From assembly GCF_001941965.1 (NCBI RefSeq), contig NZ_MKZO01000025.1, forward strand, positions 248,001 to 312,000: a stretch of 64,000 nt of DNA. Direction: 5' to 3'. Shown in pieces: positions 52,287 to 61,834 of this stretch (position 1 is its first letter; each line of letters opens with the position of its first letter). Both the position numbers and the translations under genes were made by a program. Under the pieces are notes generated by a model. That model was not told the DNA's origin and did no database searches. It saw nothing but the letters and a program-made list of their open reading frames with translations. Source of the DNA: Pseudomonas putida (GTDB lineage Bacteria; Pseudomonadota; Gammaproteobacteria; Pseudomonadales; Pseudomonadaceae).

Positions 52287-55204
52287 TAATAGTCAGCGGG
52301 AGTCTCCAGCAGTATCGCCCGGAAATCCCCAAGCGGCAGCGGCCGGCTATGCAGATATCCCTGATACAGGAAGCACCCCTGCCGTTCGAGAAACTCAAGC
52401 TGCTCGGAAAGCTCCACCCCCTCCGCAATCACCGTCAAATCCAGGCTCCGCGCCATCGCCACGATCGCCCGGACGATCTCCGCATCGTTGGGATCCACCG
52501 GCGCATCCCGTACGAACGACTGGTCGATCTTCAAGGTGTCCACCGGCAAGCGCTTGAGATAGGTCAGCGATGAATACCCGGTGCCGAAATCATCCATGGC
52601 AAACCCTACCCCCAACGCCTTCAGCTCGCGCATCTTGCTGATGGTGTCCTCGAGGTTCTGGATCACGATGCCTTCGGTAATCTCCAGCTTGAGCATGCGA
52701 TAGGGCAGGCGATAGTCGTCCAGGCTGCGCCGCACCCGCTGGACGAAGTCGTTCTGGCGGAACTGCCGCGGGCTGATGTTGACGCACAGGCTGAAATCCT
52801 CGGCATCGATCAACTGGTCCTGAAGCATGTGCGAACAGGCGTCGCAGGCTTCGTCGAGAATCCAGTTGCCCACCTCAAGGATCAGCCCGCTCTCCTCCAG
52901 GACCTGGATGAACTGCGCCGGTGGCTGCTGGCCGAGCAGCGGATGGTGCCAGCGCAGCAACACCTCGGCACCGACGATGCGGTTGTCCCGGGCATCCACC
53001 TGGGGCTGGAAGTGCAGGGCCAGTTCGCCGCGGGTCAGGGCCATGCGCAGGTCGCTTTCCATGCGCAGGCGCTCGCTGGCGGCCTTCTGCATGGTGGTGT
53101 GGAACAACTGGGTGGTGTTGCGTCCGGAATCCTTGGCCCGGTACAGGGCGATATCGGCGCGCTTGAGCAGGTCGGCCGGGGTCGAGCCGTGGTCGGGGAT
53201 CAGTGCCACGCCGATGCTCGGGGTCACCTGCAGGCGCTGGCCGTCCAGGGACATGGGCTCGGCGAGCAACTGGCGCAGGGTATCGGCCAGTTCCTGGACC
53301 TGCTCGGTGACTTCCTCGCGGCTGCCTTGCAGGCCGCTGAGCAGCACCACGAATTCGTCGCCGCCCAGCCGCGCCACGGTATCTTCCAGGCGCACGCTGG
53401 CTTCCAGGCGTGCAGTGATGATCTTCAGCACCGTGTCACCCACCGGATGGCCGAGCGAATCGTTGATGTGCTTGAAGTGATCGAGATCGAGGAACAGCAG
53501 GGCGCCACGCAGGTTGTGGCGCTTGAGCAGGGCGATCTGCTGGCTCAGGCGGTCCATCAGCAGGGCGCGGTTGGGCAGGTTGGTCAGCGGATCGTGGTAG
53601 GCCAGGTGGCGGATCTGCGCCTGGGCGTTCTTCAACTGGCTGACATCCCGGGCGGTCAGCAGCAGGCAGTCGGTTTCATTCAGGGTGATCGGTTCAACCG
53701 AGACTTCCAGAGTCAGCAGGTCGCCGCTCTTGCTGCGCCCGAGCATTTCCCGGTGGTGCACCCGCTCACGCTGTTGCAGCTCGGCCACCAGCATCTCGTG
53801 CTGCTTGTCATCGGCCCAGAAGCCGATCTGGTTGGCGCTGCGCCCGAGCACTTCGCCGGCGCTGTAGCCGGTCAGGCGGCAGAAGCCGTCGTTGACCTCC
53901 AGGTAGCGCCCGGTCTGCAGTTCGCTGATGCTGATGGCATCGGGGCTGGAGTGGAAGGCCTTGGCGAACTTCTCCTCGCTGGCCTTGAGTGCGGCTTCGG
54001 CGCGCTGCTGCTGGGTGATATCGCGTAGCGTGGTGACGCTGCAGGTCTGGTTGTCGACCTTGATCAGGCGGCTGGAAATAACGCAGGTCAGGGCCTGGCC
54101 GTGCTTGTGGTTGACCACGATCGCCACGTTGTTCAGGGCCTGGTCGCGAATCACCTGCTCGATGCGCCTGGCCCGCGCCGAGGACTCTGCCCACAGGCCG
54201 ATTTCCTCGGCATTGCGGCCCAGCACCTCGTCGGCGCTCCAGCCGAAGGTCTGGGTAAAGGCCGGGTTGATCTCGATGAACTGGCCGTTGTCCTGGCGGG
54301 TGACGCAGATCGGGTCGGGGCTGACCTGGAACAATCCGGCGAATTTCTCCTCCGAGGCCATCAGGCGCTGCTCGCGCTCGACCTGGTCGGTGATGTCCAG
54401 CAAGGTCCCGGCCATGCGCAGGGGGTTGCCTTCTTCGTCGCGGTACAGCCGCGCGCGGCTTTCCAGGTAGCGTGAGTTGCCGTTTTCCAGCTGGATGCGG
54501 TAGGTGATCTGGTAATTGCCCGCCGGGCCCTCGCGCAGGCTGCGGTACGCCTGGCGCATGCTGGAGCGCTCGTCTTCCGGAACGCCCTCGAAGAAGGCTT
54601 CGAAAGACTCGTGGAAGGGCACTGGCTCCAGGCCGTGCAACTGCACGGCACGGGCCGAGCCATAGAGCATGCCGCTGGGGATATGCCAGTCCCAGGTGCC
54701 CAGTTGCGCCGAGTCCAGGGCCAGGTCGAGACGCTCCTGGCTGTCCTTGAGCGCCGCTTCGCGCTCGCGCTGGGCGGTGATCTCGCGGATCACCCCGACC
54801 ATCTGCGGCCGGCCGTCCTTGTCATGGGTCAGGCTGCCGCTGATCTCCAGCCAGTGCAGGGTGCCGTCGGGCCAGCGGATGCGATGGCGCATGGCCTGTT
54901 CCTGCGGTTCGCCGGCCACGACCGCATAGAAGGCCTGGACGGTGCGCTCGCGGTCTTCCGGCGGCAGCAGGTCCAGGTAATCCAGGTCCTTGGGCAGTGG
55001 CTGGCGCGGGTCGTAGCCGAACAGCGCCTGGGTGCCCCGCGACCAACTGATGCGGCCGGTCTCGACGTCCCAGAACCAGGCACCGAGACGGGCGCCGTTC
55101 AGGGCCGCGAGCAATTGCGGAGCGTTTTCCCAGGTCTGCTCCGACTCCTGGGGATCGGCCGCGAGGATACGTGGAAGGCGCGGAAAACGGGGTGTAGTGG
55201 GCAT
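52286..55204 (-). CDS. Multi-PAS GGDEF-EAL c-di-GMP signalling protein
   Basis: 972 aa cytoplasmic protein with no membrane segment. Four PAS/PAC units (about 30-150, 155-280, 283-400, 408-525), then GGDEF with intact GGDEF at 614-618 and an RLED inhibitory site at 605-608, then EAL with catalytic motif written EVL (747-749) and an intact DDFGTGYSSL (871-880) and KIDQSFV. Both cyclase and phosphodiesterase activities look possible, with product inhibition of the cyclase. PAS domains probably sense redox, light or a ligand. Stands alone, with its start facing away from the LysR gene end. Confidence 0.94.
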   Translation of the reverse strand: MPTTPRFPRLPRILAADPQESEQTWENAPQLLAALNGARLGAWFWDVETGRISWSRGTQALFGYDPRQPLPKDLDYLDLLPPEDRERTVQAFYAVVAGEPQEQAMRHRIRWPDGTLHWLEISGSLTHDKDGRPQMVGVIREITAQREREAALKDSQERLDLALDSAQLGTWDWHIPSGMLYGSARAVQLHGLEPVPFHESFEAFFEGVPEDERSSMRQAYRSLREGPAGNYQITYRIQLENGNSRYLESRARLYRDEEGNPLRMAGTLLDITDQVEREQRLMASEEKFAGLFQVSPDPICVTRQDNGQFIEINPAFTQTFGWSADEVLGRNAEEIGLWAESSARARRIEQVIRDQALNNVAIVVNHKHGQALTCVISSRLIKVDNQTCSVTTLRDITQQQRAEAALKASEEKFAKAFHSSPDAISISELQTGRYLEVNDGFCRLTGYSAGEVLGRSANQIGFWADDKQHEMLVAELQQRERVHHREMLGRSKSGDLLTLEVSVEPITLNETDCLLLTARDVSQLKNAQAQIRHLAYHDPLTNLPNRALLMDRLSQQIALLKRHNLRGALLFLDLDHFKHINDSLGHPVGDTVLKIITARLEASVRLEDTVARLGGDEFVVLLSGLQGSREEVTEQVQELADTLRQLLAEPMSLDGQRLQVTPSIGVALIPDHGSTPADLLKRADIALYRAKDSGRNTTQLFHTTMQKAASERLRMESDLRMALTRGELALHFQPQVDARDNRIVGAEVLLRWHHPLLGQQPPAQFIQVLEESGLILEVGNWILDEACDACSHMLQDQLIDAEDFSLCVNISPRQFRQNDFVQRVRRSLDDYRLPYRMLKLEITEGIVIQNLEDTISKMRELKALGVGFAMDDFGTGYSSLTYLKRLPVDTLKIDQSFVRDAPVDPNDAEIVRAIVAMARSLDLTVIAEGVELSEQLEFLERQGCFLYQGYLHSRPLPLGDFRAILLETPADY

Positions 55205-55268
55205 CGATTACCAGACCTTTGGCGAATACGCTTCCTTGGTATGGGCCGGCCCGGCGCAACGGGTGGCC

Positions 55269-56147
55269 TCAGGTTTTTCTCGCATGGCTGTCGAGCAGTG
55301 CCATAAAGGCTCTGGCTGCATTCGATAACGTTCGTTCCGTATGAAGAATGTAGCCTAGCTGGCGAGTCAGCTGTATGCCCGGCAAGCTGATGGAAGCCAC
55401 CTGGTCATCGAGCATGGTGCGCGGCAAAACGCTCCAGGCCAGGCCGATCGACACCATCATCTTTATGGTTTCCAGATAGTTGGTGCTCATGGCGATGTTC
55501 GGCGTGAGGCCCTGGCCCTCGAACAAGCGGTGCACGATATGGTGGGTAAAGGTGTTGCCACCGGGGAAAACCGCCGGATGGTGGGCAATATCTTCCAGAC
55601 CGGCGGCAGCCTTGCGCGCCAGCGGATGCTCCGGGGCCACCACGAAATCCAGCGGGTCGTCCCATACCGGCACCGCTCGCACCAGGCCGTGGGGCTCCGG
55701 CGCCAGGGTAATCACGGCGATTTCCGCGCGGCCGTGGAGGATTTCCTCGTAGGCGACTTCCGAATCGAGGAACTGGATATCCAGGGCGACCGCCGGATAC
55801 TGCCGGGTAAAGGCGCGCAGCAGCGGCGGCAGACGGTGCAGGCCGATGTGATGGCTGGTAGCCAGGGTCAGGCGCCCGCTGACCTCGCCGGTGAGGTTGG
55901 TCAGGGCCCGGCGGGTGTCGTCCAGCACATTGATGATCTGATAGGCGCGGGGCAGCAGGGCGCGGCCGGCCTCGGTCAGGCTGACCTCGCGGCCGAGGCG
56001 GTCGAACAGGCGCACGTCGAGCTGCTGCTCCAGCCCGGCGATGCGCTTGCTGATCGCCGGCTGGGTCAGGTGCAGGCGCTCCCCGGCCCCGGAAAAGCTG
56101 CCGGTTTCGGCAATCGCGATAAAGGCGTTGAGGTTGGCCAGGTCCAC
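55269..56147 (-). CDS. LysR-type transcriptional regulator
   Basis: 292 aa. N-terminal winged HTH (LANLNAFIAIAETGSFSGAGERLHLTQPAISKRIAGLEQQL, about 2-45) and a periplasmic-binding-like ligand domain. GTG 56147 (VDLANLNAF) with GAGGAA upstream; longer starts are non-homologous. Divergent from leuC, as in other pseudomonads (PA3122 by my recollection), so leuCD control is a reasonable guess. Confidence 0.9.
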   Translation of the reverse strand: MDLANLNAFIAIAETGSFSGAGERLHLTQPAISKRIAGLEQQLDVRLFDRLGREVSLTEAGRALLPRAYQIINVLDDTRRALTNLTGEVSGRLTLATSHHIGLHRLPPLLRAFTRQYPAVALDIQFLDSEVAYEEILHGRAEIAVITLAPEPHGLVRAVPVWDDPLDFVVAPEHPLARKAAAGLEDIAHHPAVFPGGNTFTHHIVHRLFEGQGLTPNIAMSTNYLETIKMMVSIGLAWSVLPRTMLDDQVASISLPGIQLTRQLGYILHTERTLSNAARAFMALLDSHARKT

Positions 56148-56166
56148 GGTTTCGGATTCCTCTTGG

Positions 56167-56205
56167 TTATCCAAAGCATAAAAATTATGAATTTGAGTTA
56201 TCCAA
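56167..56205. promoter_or_regulatory. Candidate LysR binding region upstream of leuC
   Basis: Between lysR and leuC: TTATCCAA occurs at 56167 and again at 56198 (31-base spacing), with the AT-rich palindrome CATAAAAATTATG between. This fits a LysR recognition/activation site pair but is not proven. leuC begins 71 bases further on. Confidence 0.4.
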
Positions 56206-56275
56206 TCTAACGCCATACCATCAGCCGTACAAGCCAAGGGGTTATTGGCATAGAAAGACTGATGAGGAACGCCTG

Positions 56276-57709
56276 ATGGCCGGCAAAACGCTTTACGACA
56301 AGCTCTGGGATTCGCATTTGGTCAAGCAGCGCGACGATGGCTCCGCGCTGATCTACATCGACCGTCACATCATCCACGAAGTGACCTCGCCGCAAGCCTT
56401 CGAAGGCCTGCGCCTGGCGAATCGCAAACCTTGGCGCATCGATGCCAACATCGCCACCCCGGACCACAACGTGCCGACCACCCCCGAGCGCAAGGGCGGT
56501 ATCGACGCCATCGTCGACCAGGTGTCGCGCCTGCAGGTGCAGACCCTCGACGAAAACTGCGACGAATACGGCATCACCGAATTCAAGATGAACGACGTGC
56601 GCCAGGGCATCGTCCACGTCATCAGCCCGGAGCAGGGCGCGACCTTGCCGGGCATGACCGTGGTCTGCGGTGACTCGCACACCTCGACCCACGGCGCCTT
56701 CGGCGCCCTGGCCCACGGCATCGGCACCTCCGAGGTGGAGCACGTGCTCGCCACCCAATGCCTGGTCGCCAAGAAGATGAAGAACATGCTGGTGCGCGTC
56801 GAAGGCGTATTGCCCGCTGGCGTCACCGCCAAGGACATCGTCCTCGCCGTGATCGGCAAGATCGGCACTGCCGGCGGTAACGGGCATGCCATGGAGTTCG
56901 CCGGCAGCGCGATTCGCGACCTGTCCGTCGAAGGCCGCATGACCATCTGCAACATGTCCATCGAAGCCGGCGCCCGTGTTGGCCTGGTGGCTACCGATGC
57001 GAAAACCGTCGAATACGTGAAGGGCCGCCCGTACGCGCCGAAAGGCGAGCAATGGGACCTGGCCGTCGAAGCCTGGAAAGACCTGGTTTCCGACGCCGAC
57101 GCGGTGTTCGACACCGTGGTCGAGCTGAACGCAGCGGACATCAAGCCGCAAGTCAGCTGGGGCACGTCCCCGGAGATGGTCCTGGCCATCGACCAGCGCG
57201 TGCCGGATCCGGCTGCCGAGGCCGACCTGGTCAAGCGTGGCTCCATCGAGCGCGCCCTGAAGTACATGGGCCTGAGCGCCAACCAGGCGATCACCGATAT
57301 CCAGCTGGACCGCGTGTTCATCGGTTCCTGCACCAACTCGCGGATCGAAGACCTGCGTGCCGCAGCGGAAATCGCCAAGGGCCGCAAGGTGGCCGCGACC
57401 ATCAAGCAGGCGATCGTGGTACCGGGCTCTGGCCTGGTAAAAGAGCAGGCCGAGAAAGAAGGCCTGGACAAGATCTTCCTCGAAGCCGGCTTCGAATGGC
57501 GTGAACCGGGCTGCTCCATGTGCCTGGCCATGAACCCGGACCGCCTGGAGAGCGGCGAGCACTGCGCGTCGACCTCCAACCGCAACTTCGAAGGCCGCCA
57601 GGGTGCCGGTGGTCGTACCCACCTGGTCAGCCCGGCCATGGCCGCCGCCGCCGCCGTTACCGGCCGTTTCATCGATGTACGCGAGTTGATCCAAGGGAGC
57701 GCAGCATGA
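56276..57709 (+). CDS. leuC: 3-isopropylmalate dehydratase large subunit
   Basis: 477 aa aconitase-family subunit of leucine synthesis. 4Fe-4S ligands Cys352 (GSCTNSR), Cys413 and Cys416 (PGCSMC). CGDSHTSTHGAFG at 131-143. Stop overlaps leuD (ATGA), its obligate partner. Confidence 0.97.
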   Translation: MAGKTLYDKLWDSHLVKQRDDGSALIYIDRHIIHEVTSPQAFEGLRLANRKPWRIDANIATPDHNVPTTPERKGGIDAIVDQVSRLQVQTLDENCDEYGITEFKMNDVRQGIVHVISPEQGATLPGMTVVCGDSHTSTHGAFGALAHGIGTSEVEHVLATQCLVAKKMKNMLVRVEGVLPAGVTAKDIVLAVIGKIGTAGGNGHAMEFAGSAIRDLSVEGRMTICNMSIEAGARVGLVATDAKTVEYVKGRPYAPKGEQWDLAVEAWKDLVSDADAVFDTVVELNAADIKPQVSWGTSPEMVLAIDQRVPDPAAEADLVKRGSIERALKYMGLSANQAITDIQLDRVFIGSCTNSRIEDLRAAAEIAKGRKVAATIKQAIVVPGSGLVKEQAEKEGLDKIFLEAGFEWREPGCSMCLAMNPDRLESGEHCASTSNRNFEGRQGAGGRTHLVSPAMAAAAAVTGRFIDVRELIQGSAA

Positions 57710-58353
57710 AAGCCTTTACCCAGCACACCGGCCTCGTTGCCCCTCTGGACCGTGCCAACGTCGACACCGACCAGATCATTCCCAAGCAGTTTTTGAAGTC
57801 GATCAAGCGCACCGGTTTCGGTCCGAACCTGTTCGACGAATGGCGTTACCTGGATGTCGGCCAGCCGTACCAGGACAACAGCAAGCGTCCGAAGAACATG
57901 GACTTCGTCCTCAACCATGATCGCTACCAGGGCGCCAGCGTGTTGCTGGCCCGTGAGAACTTCGGTTGCGGTTCGAGCCGCGAGCACGCCCCGTGGGCCC
58001 TGGAAGAGTATGGTTTCCGCAGCATCATCGCGCCGAGCTATGCCGACATCTTCTTCAACAACAGCTTCAAGAACGGCCTGCTGCCGATCATCCTCAGCGA
58101 CGAGGAAGTCGACGAGCTGTTCAAGCAGGTCGAAGCCGACCCGGGCTACCAGCTGACCATCGACCTGCAGGCGCAGACCGTGACCCGTCCCGACGGCAAG
58201 GTGCTGGGCTTCGAGATCGACGCGTTCCGCAAGCACTGCCTGCTCAACGGCCTGGACGATATCGGCCTGACCCTGCAGGACAGCGATGCTATCGGCGCCT
58301 TCGAGGCCCGTCACCGTGCCAGCCAGCCATGGTTGTTCCGCGACGCCAAATGA
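57706..58353 (+). CDS. leuD: 3-isopropylmalate dehydratase small subunit
   Basis: 215 aa swivel-domain partner of LeuC. Substrate loop NFGCGSSREHAPWAL near 85-100. ATG 57706 overlaps the leuC stop; the upstream open frame is shadow. Confidence 0.97.
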   Translation: MKAFTQHTGLVAPLDRANVDTDQIIPKQFLKSIKRTGFGPNLFDEWRYLDVGQPYQDNSKRPKNMDFVLNHDRYQGASVLLARENFGCGSSREHAPWALEEYGFRSIIAPSYADIFFNNSFKNGLLPIILSDEEVDELFKQVEADPGYQLTIDLQAQTVTRPDGKVLGFEIDAFRKHCLLNGLDDIGLTLQDSDAIGAFEARHRASQPWLFRDAK

Positions 58354-58368
58354 TGTGTTGAATGTGCC

Positions 58369-58512
58369 GGCCTCATCGCTGGCAAGCCAGCTCCCACAGG
58401 TCCTGCGTTGAACGCGGAGAGTGTGAACAGCACATGCACAGGTCCTGTGTTGGGCACAGATGGTGTGAACAGCACAGAGCCCTGTGGGAGCTGGCTTGCC
58501 AGCGATAGGGCC
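58369..58512. repeat. Paired REP element, GGCC-flank subclass, copy 4 (expanded centre)
   Basis: Outer arms GGCCTCATCGCTGGCAAGCC and GGCTTGCCAGCGATAGGGCC as in the other copies, but the centre is about 80 bases and holds a 42-bp tandem duplication. Confidence 0.9.
58395..58478 (+). repeat. 42-bp tandem duplication inside a REP pair
   Basis: CACAGGTCCTGCGTTGAACG (58395 on) and CACAGGTCCTGTGTTGGGCA (58437 on) begin two 42-base units, each ending GTGTGAACAGCACA plus two bases. They differ at about eight positions. Confidence 0.85.
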
Positions 58513-58526
58513 CCGGAGACGAAAAG

Positions 58527-59291
58527 ATGACCAGCAGCAGCCACAAGGACGTTGTCCAGCGCCAGTTCGGCGACCAGGCCAGCGCCTACCTCAGCAGTGC
58601 CGTGCACGCCCAGGGCAGCGAGTTCGCCCTGCTCCAGGCCGAACTGGCCGGCCAGGAGGGCGCTCGCGTCCTCGACCTGGGCTGCGGCGCCGGCCATGTC
58701 AGCTTCCATGTGGCCCCGCTGGTCGCCGAAGTGGTGGCCTACGACCTGTCGCAGCAGATGCTCGACGTGGTCGCCGCCAGTGCCTCCGGGCGCGGCCTGC
58801 ACAATATCGTCACCGAACGCGGTGCCGCCGAACGCCTGCCGTTCGCCGACGCCGCCTTCGACTTCGTCTTCAGCCGCTACTCCGCGCACCACTGGAGCGA
58901 CCTCGGCCTGGCCCTGCGCGAAGTGCGCCGGGTGCTCAAGCCGGGTGGCGTGGCCGCCTTCGTCGATGTCATGTCGCCGGGCAGCCCATTGCTGGATACC
59001 TACCTGCAGACCGTCGAAGTGCTGCGCGACACCAGCCACGTACGCGACTATTCCGCCGCCGAATGGCTGCGCCAGGTCAGCGAAGCCGGCCTTCACGTGC
59101 GTAGCCACACGCGCCAGAGCCTGCGCCTGGAATGGACTTCCTGGGTCGAACGCATGCGTACGCCAGAAGCCATGCGCGCCGCCATCCTGCAATTGCAGCA
59201 GGCGATGGGCGAAGAAGTACGGCAGTATTACCGGATCGAAGCCGATGGCTCCTTCAGCACCGATGTCCTGGTGCTCTGGGCCGAACGCTGA
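58527..59291 (+). CDS. SAM-dependent methyltransferase (UbiE/YcgJ-like)
   Basis: 254 aa class I methyltransferase. SAM motif VLDLGCGAGHVS (48-59), AYDLSQQML (post-I acid), ERLPFADAAFDFVFSRYSAHHW and LKPGGVAAFVDV. Substrate unknown. Conserved between leuD and leuB in Pseudomonas (PA3119 by my recollection), so it may share the leucine operon without taking part in the pathway. Confidence 0.9.
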   Translation: MTSSSHKDVVQRQFGDQASAYLSSAVHAQGSEFALLQAELAGQEGARVLDLGCGAGHVSFHVAPLVAEVVAYDLSQQMLDVVAASASGRGLHNIVTERGAAERLPFADAAFDFVFSRYSAHHWSDLGLALREVRRVLKPGGVAAFVDVMSPGSPLLDTYLQTVEVLRDTSHVRDYSAAEWLRQVSEAGLHVRSHTRQSLRLEWTSWVERMRTPEAMRAAILQLQQAMGEEVRQYYRIEADGSFSTDVLVLWAER

Positions 59292-59356
59292 AATCCAGCA
59301 GATTGTTACCGGCGCGCCACCTTCGGCGCGCCGCTTGATTCGAGATAGAGGAAAGC

Positions 59357-60439
<1,083 letters not shown>

Positions 60440-60446
60440 TCTCTCT

Positions 60447-60481
60447 GGCCCGCTGCCGAAACCACAACAGGGCAGCGGCCC
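60447..60481 (+). terminator. Hairpin between leuB and asd
   Basis: GGCCCGCTGCC / GGCAGCGGCC stem, then CACTTTT. A weak T-run; may end or attenuate the leuB transcript. Confidence 0.55.
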
Positions 60482-60505
60482 ACTTTTAGCGAAGGTGTAG
60501 TTGCG

Positions 60506-61618
60506 ATGAAACGTGTAGGTCTGATCGGTTGGCGCGGAATGGTCGGTTCCGTGCTCATGCAGCGGATGCTCGAGGAGCAGGATTTCGATCTTATCGAGCC
60601 GGTGTTCTTCACCACCTCCAACGTCGGTGGCCAGGGCCCTGCAGTGGGCAAGGACATTGCCCCGCTGAAGGATGCCTACAGCATCGACGAACTCAAGACC
60701 CTGGACGTGATCCTGACCTGCCAGGGCGGCGACTACACCAACGAAGTCTTCCCCAAGCTGCGCGAAGCCGGCTGGCAGGGCTACTGGATCGACGCCGCCT
60801 CGTCCCTGCGCATGCAGGATGACGCGGTCATCGTCCTCGACCCGGTCAACCGCAAGGTCATCGACCAGCAGCTGGATGCCGGGACCAAAAACTACATCGG
60901 CGGCAACTGCACCGTCAGCCTGATGCTGATGGGCCTGGGCGGCCTGTTCGAAGCCGGCCTGGTCGAGTGGATGAGCGCCATGACCTACCAGGCGGCCTCC
61001 GGTGCCGGCGCGCAGAACATGCGCGAGCTGATCCGCCAGATGGGCGCGACCAACGCCGCCGTGGCCGACGAACTGGCCAACCCGGCCAGTGCCATCCTCG
61101 ACATCGACCGCAAGGTCGCCGAGGCCATGCGCAGCGAGGCCTACCCGACCGAAAACTTCGGCGTACCGCTGGCCGGCAGCCTGATCCCGTGGATCGACAA
61201 GGAACTGCCGAACGGCCAGAGCCGCGAAGAGTGGAAAGCCCAGGCCGAGACCAACAAGATCCTCGGTCGCTTCAAGAGCCCGATCCCGGTGGACGGCATC
61301 TGCGTACGTATCGGCGCCATGCGCTGCCACAGCCAGGCGCTGACCATCAAGCTGAACAAGGACGTGCCGCTGGCCGACATCGAAGGCCTGATCAGCCAGC
61401 ACAACCCCTGGGTGAAACTGGTGCCGAACCAGCGCGAGATCAGCATGAAGGAGCTGACCCCGACCAACGTCACCGGCACCCTGAACATCCCGGTGGGTCG
61501 TCTGCGCAAGCTGAACATGGGTTCCCAGTACATCGGTGCCTTCACCGTCGGCGACCAGCTGCTTTGGGGCGCGGCCGAACCGCTGCGCCGCATGCTGCGG
61601 ATCCTGCTGGAGCGTTGA
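60506..61618 (+). CDS. asd: Aspartate-semialdehyde dehydrogenase
   Basis: 370 aa, E. coli type. NADP motif GWRGMVGSVL (8-17), catalytic Cys135 in IGGNCTVSLM, active-site His in MRCHSQALT. Makes the branch point for lysine/DAP, threonine and methionine. Followed by a strong terminator and then a cysteine-less paralogue. Confidence 0.97.
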   Translation: MKRVGLIGWRGMVGSVLMQRMLEEQDFDLIEPVFFTTSNVGGQGPAVGKDIAPLKDAYSIDELKTLDVILTCQGGDYTNEVFPKLREAGWQGYWIDAASSLRMQDDAVIVLDPVNRKVIDQQLDAGTKNYIGGNCTVSLMLMGLGGLFEAGLVEWMSAMTYQAASGAGAQNMRELIRQMGATNAAVADELANPASAILDIDRKVAEAMRSEAYPTENFGVPLAGSLIPWIDKELPNGQSREEWKAQAETNKILGRFKSPIPVDGICVRIGAMRCHSQALTIKLNKDVPLADIEGLISQHNPWVKLVPNQREISMKELTPTNVTGTLNIPVGRLRKLNMGSQYIGAFTVGDQLLWGAAEPLRRMLRILLER

Positions 61619-61638
61619 TCGCCTTGCGGTAACCTGAA

Positions 61639-61668
61639 AAACCCGTGCTGGTGACAGCGCGGGTTTTT
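61639..61668 (+). terminator. Terminator of asd
   Basis: AAACCCGTGCTG, loop GTGA, CAGCGCGGGTTTTTT: a GC-rich stem with one mismatch and a T-run. Confidence 0.9.
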
Positions 61669-61711
61669 TGTTTTCGGACAAATCAAAGTAAAGTGCCGCT
61701 CCCGAATTCCC

Positions 61712-61812
61712 GGGACCGCTTTGCGGTCCTTCGCGGGCAAGCCACGCTCCTACAGAAGCACGCGGTGACTGTAGGAGCGTGGCTTGCCCGCGAAGGACTG
61801 CAAAGCAGTCCC
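61712..61812. repeat. Paired repeat of a second REP family
   Basis: GGGACCGCTTTGCGGTCC then CGCGGGCAAGCCACGCTCC, TACAG and the inverted copy (GGAGCGTGGCTTGCCCGCG, GGACTGCAAAGCAGTCC). Different sequence from the GAGCTGGCTTGCC family; only copy in the window. It ends 23 bases before the next gene, so it lies in that gene's 5' region. Confidence 0.9.
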
Positions 61813-61834
61813 AATAGGCCAGAGAGATCTCCAC

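Noticed and set aside
5039..58512. Repeated 30-base units that could suggest a CRISPR array
   Set aside because: They are inverted pairs scattered singly between genes, not regularly spaced direct repeats with unique spacers, and no cas gene is present.
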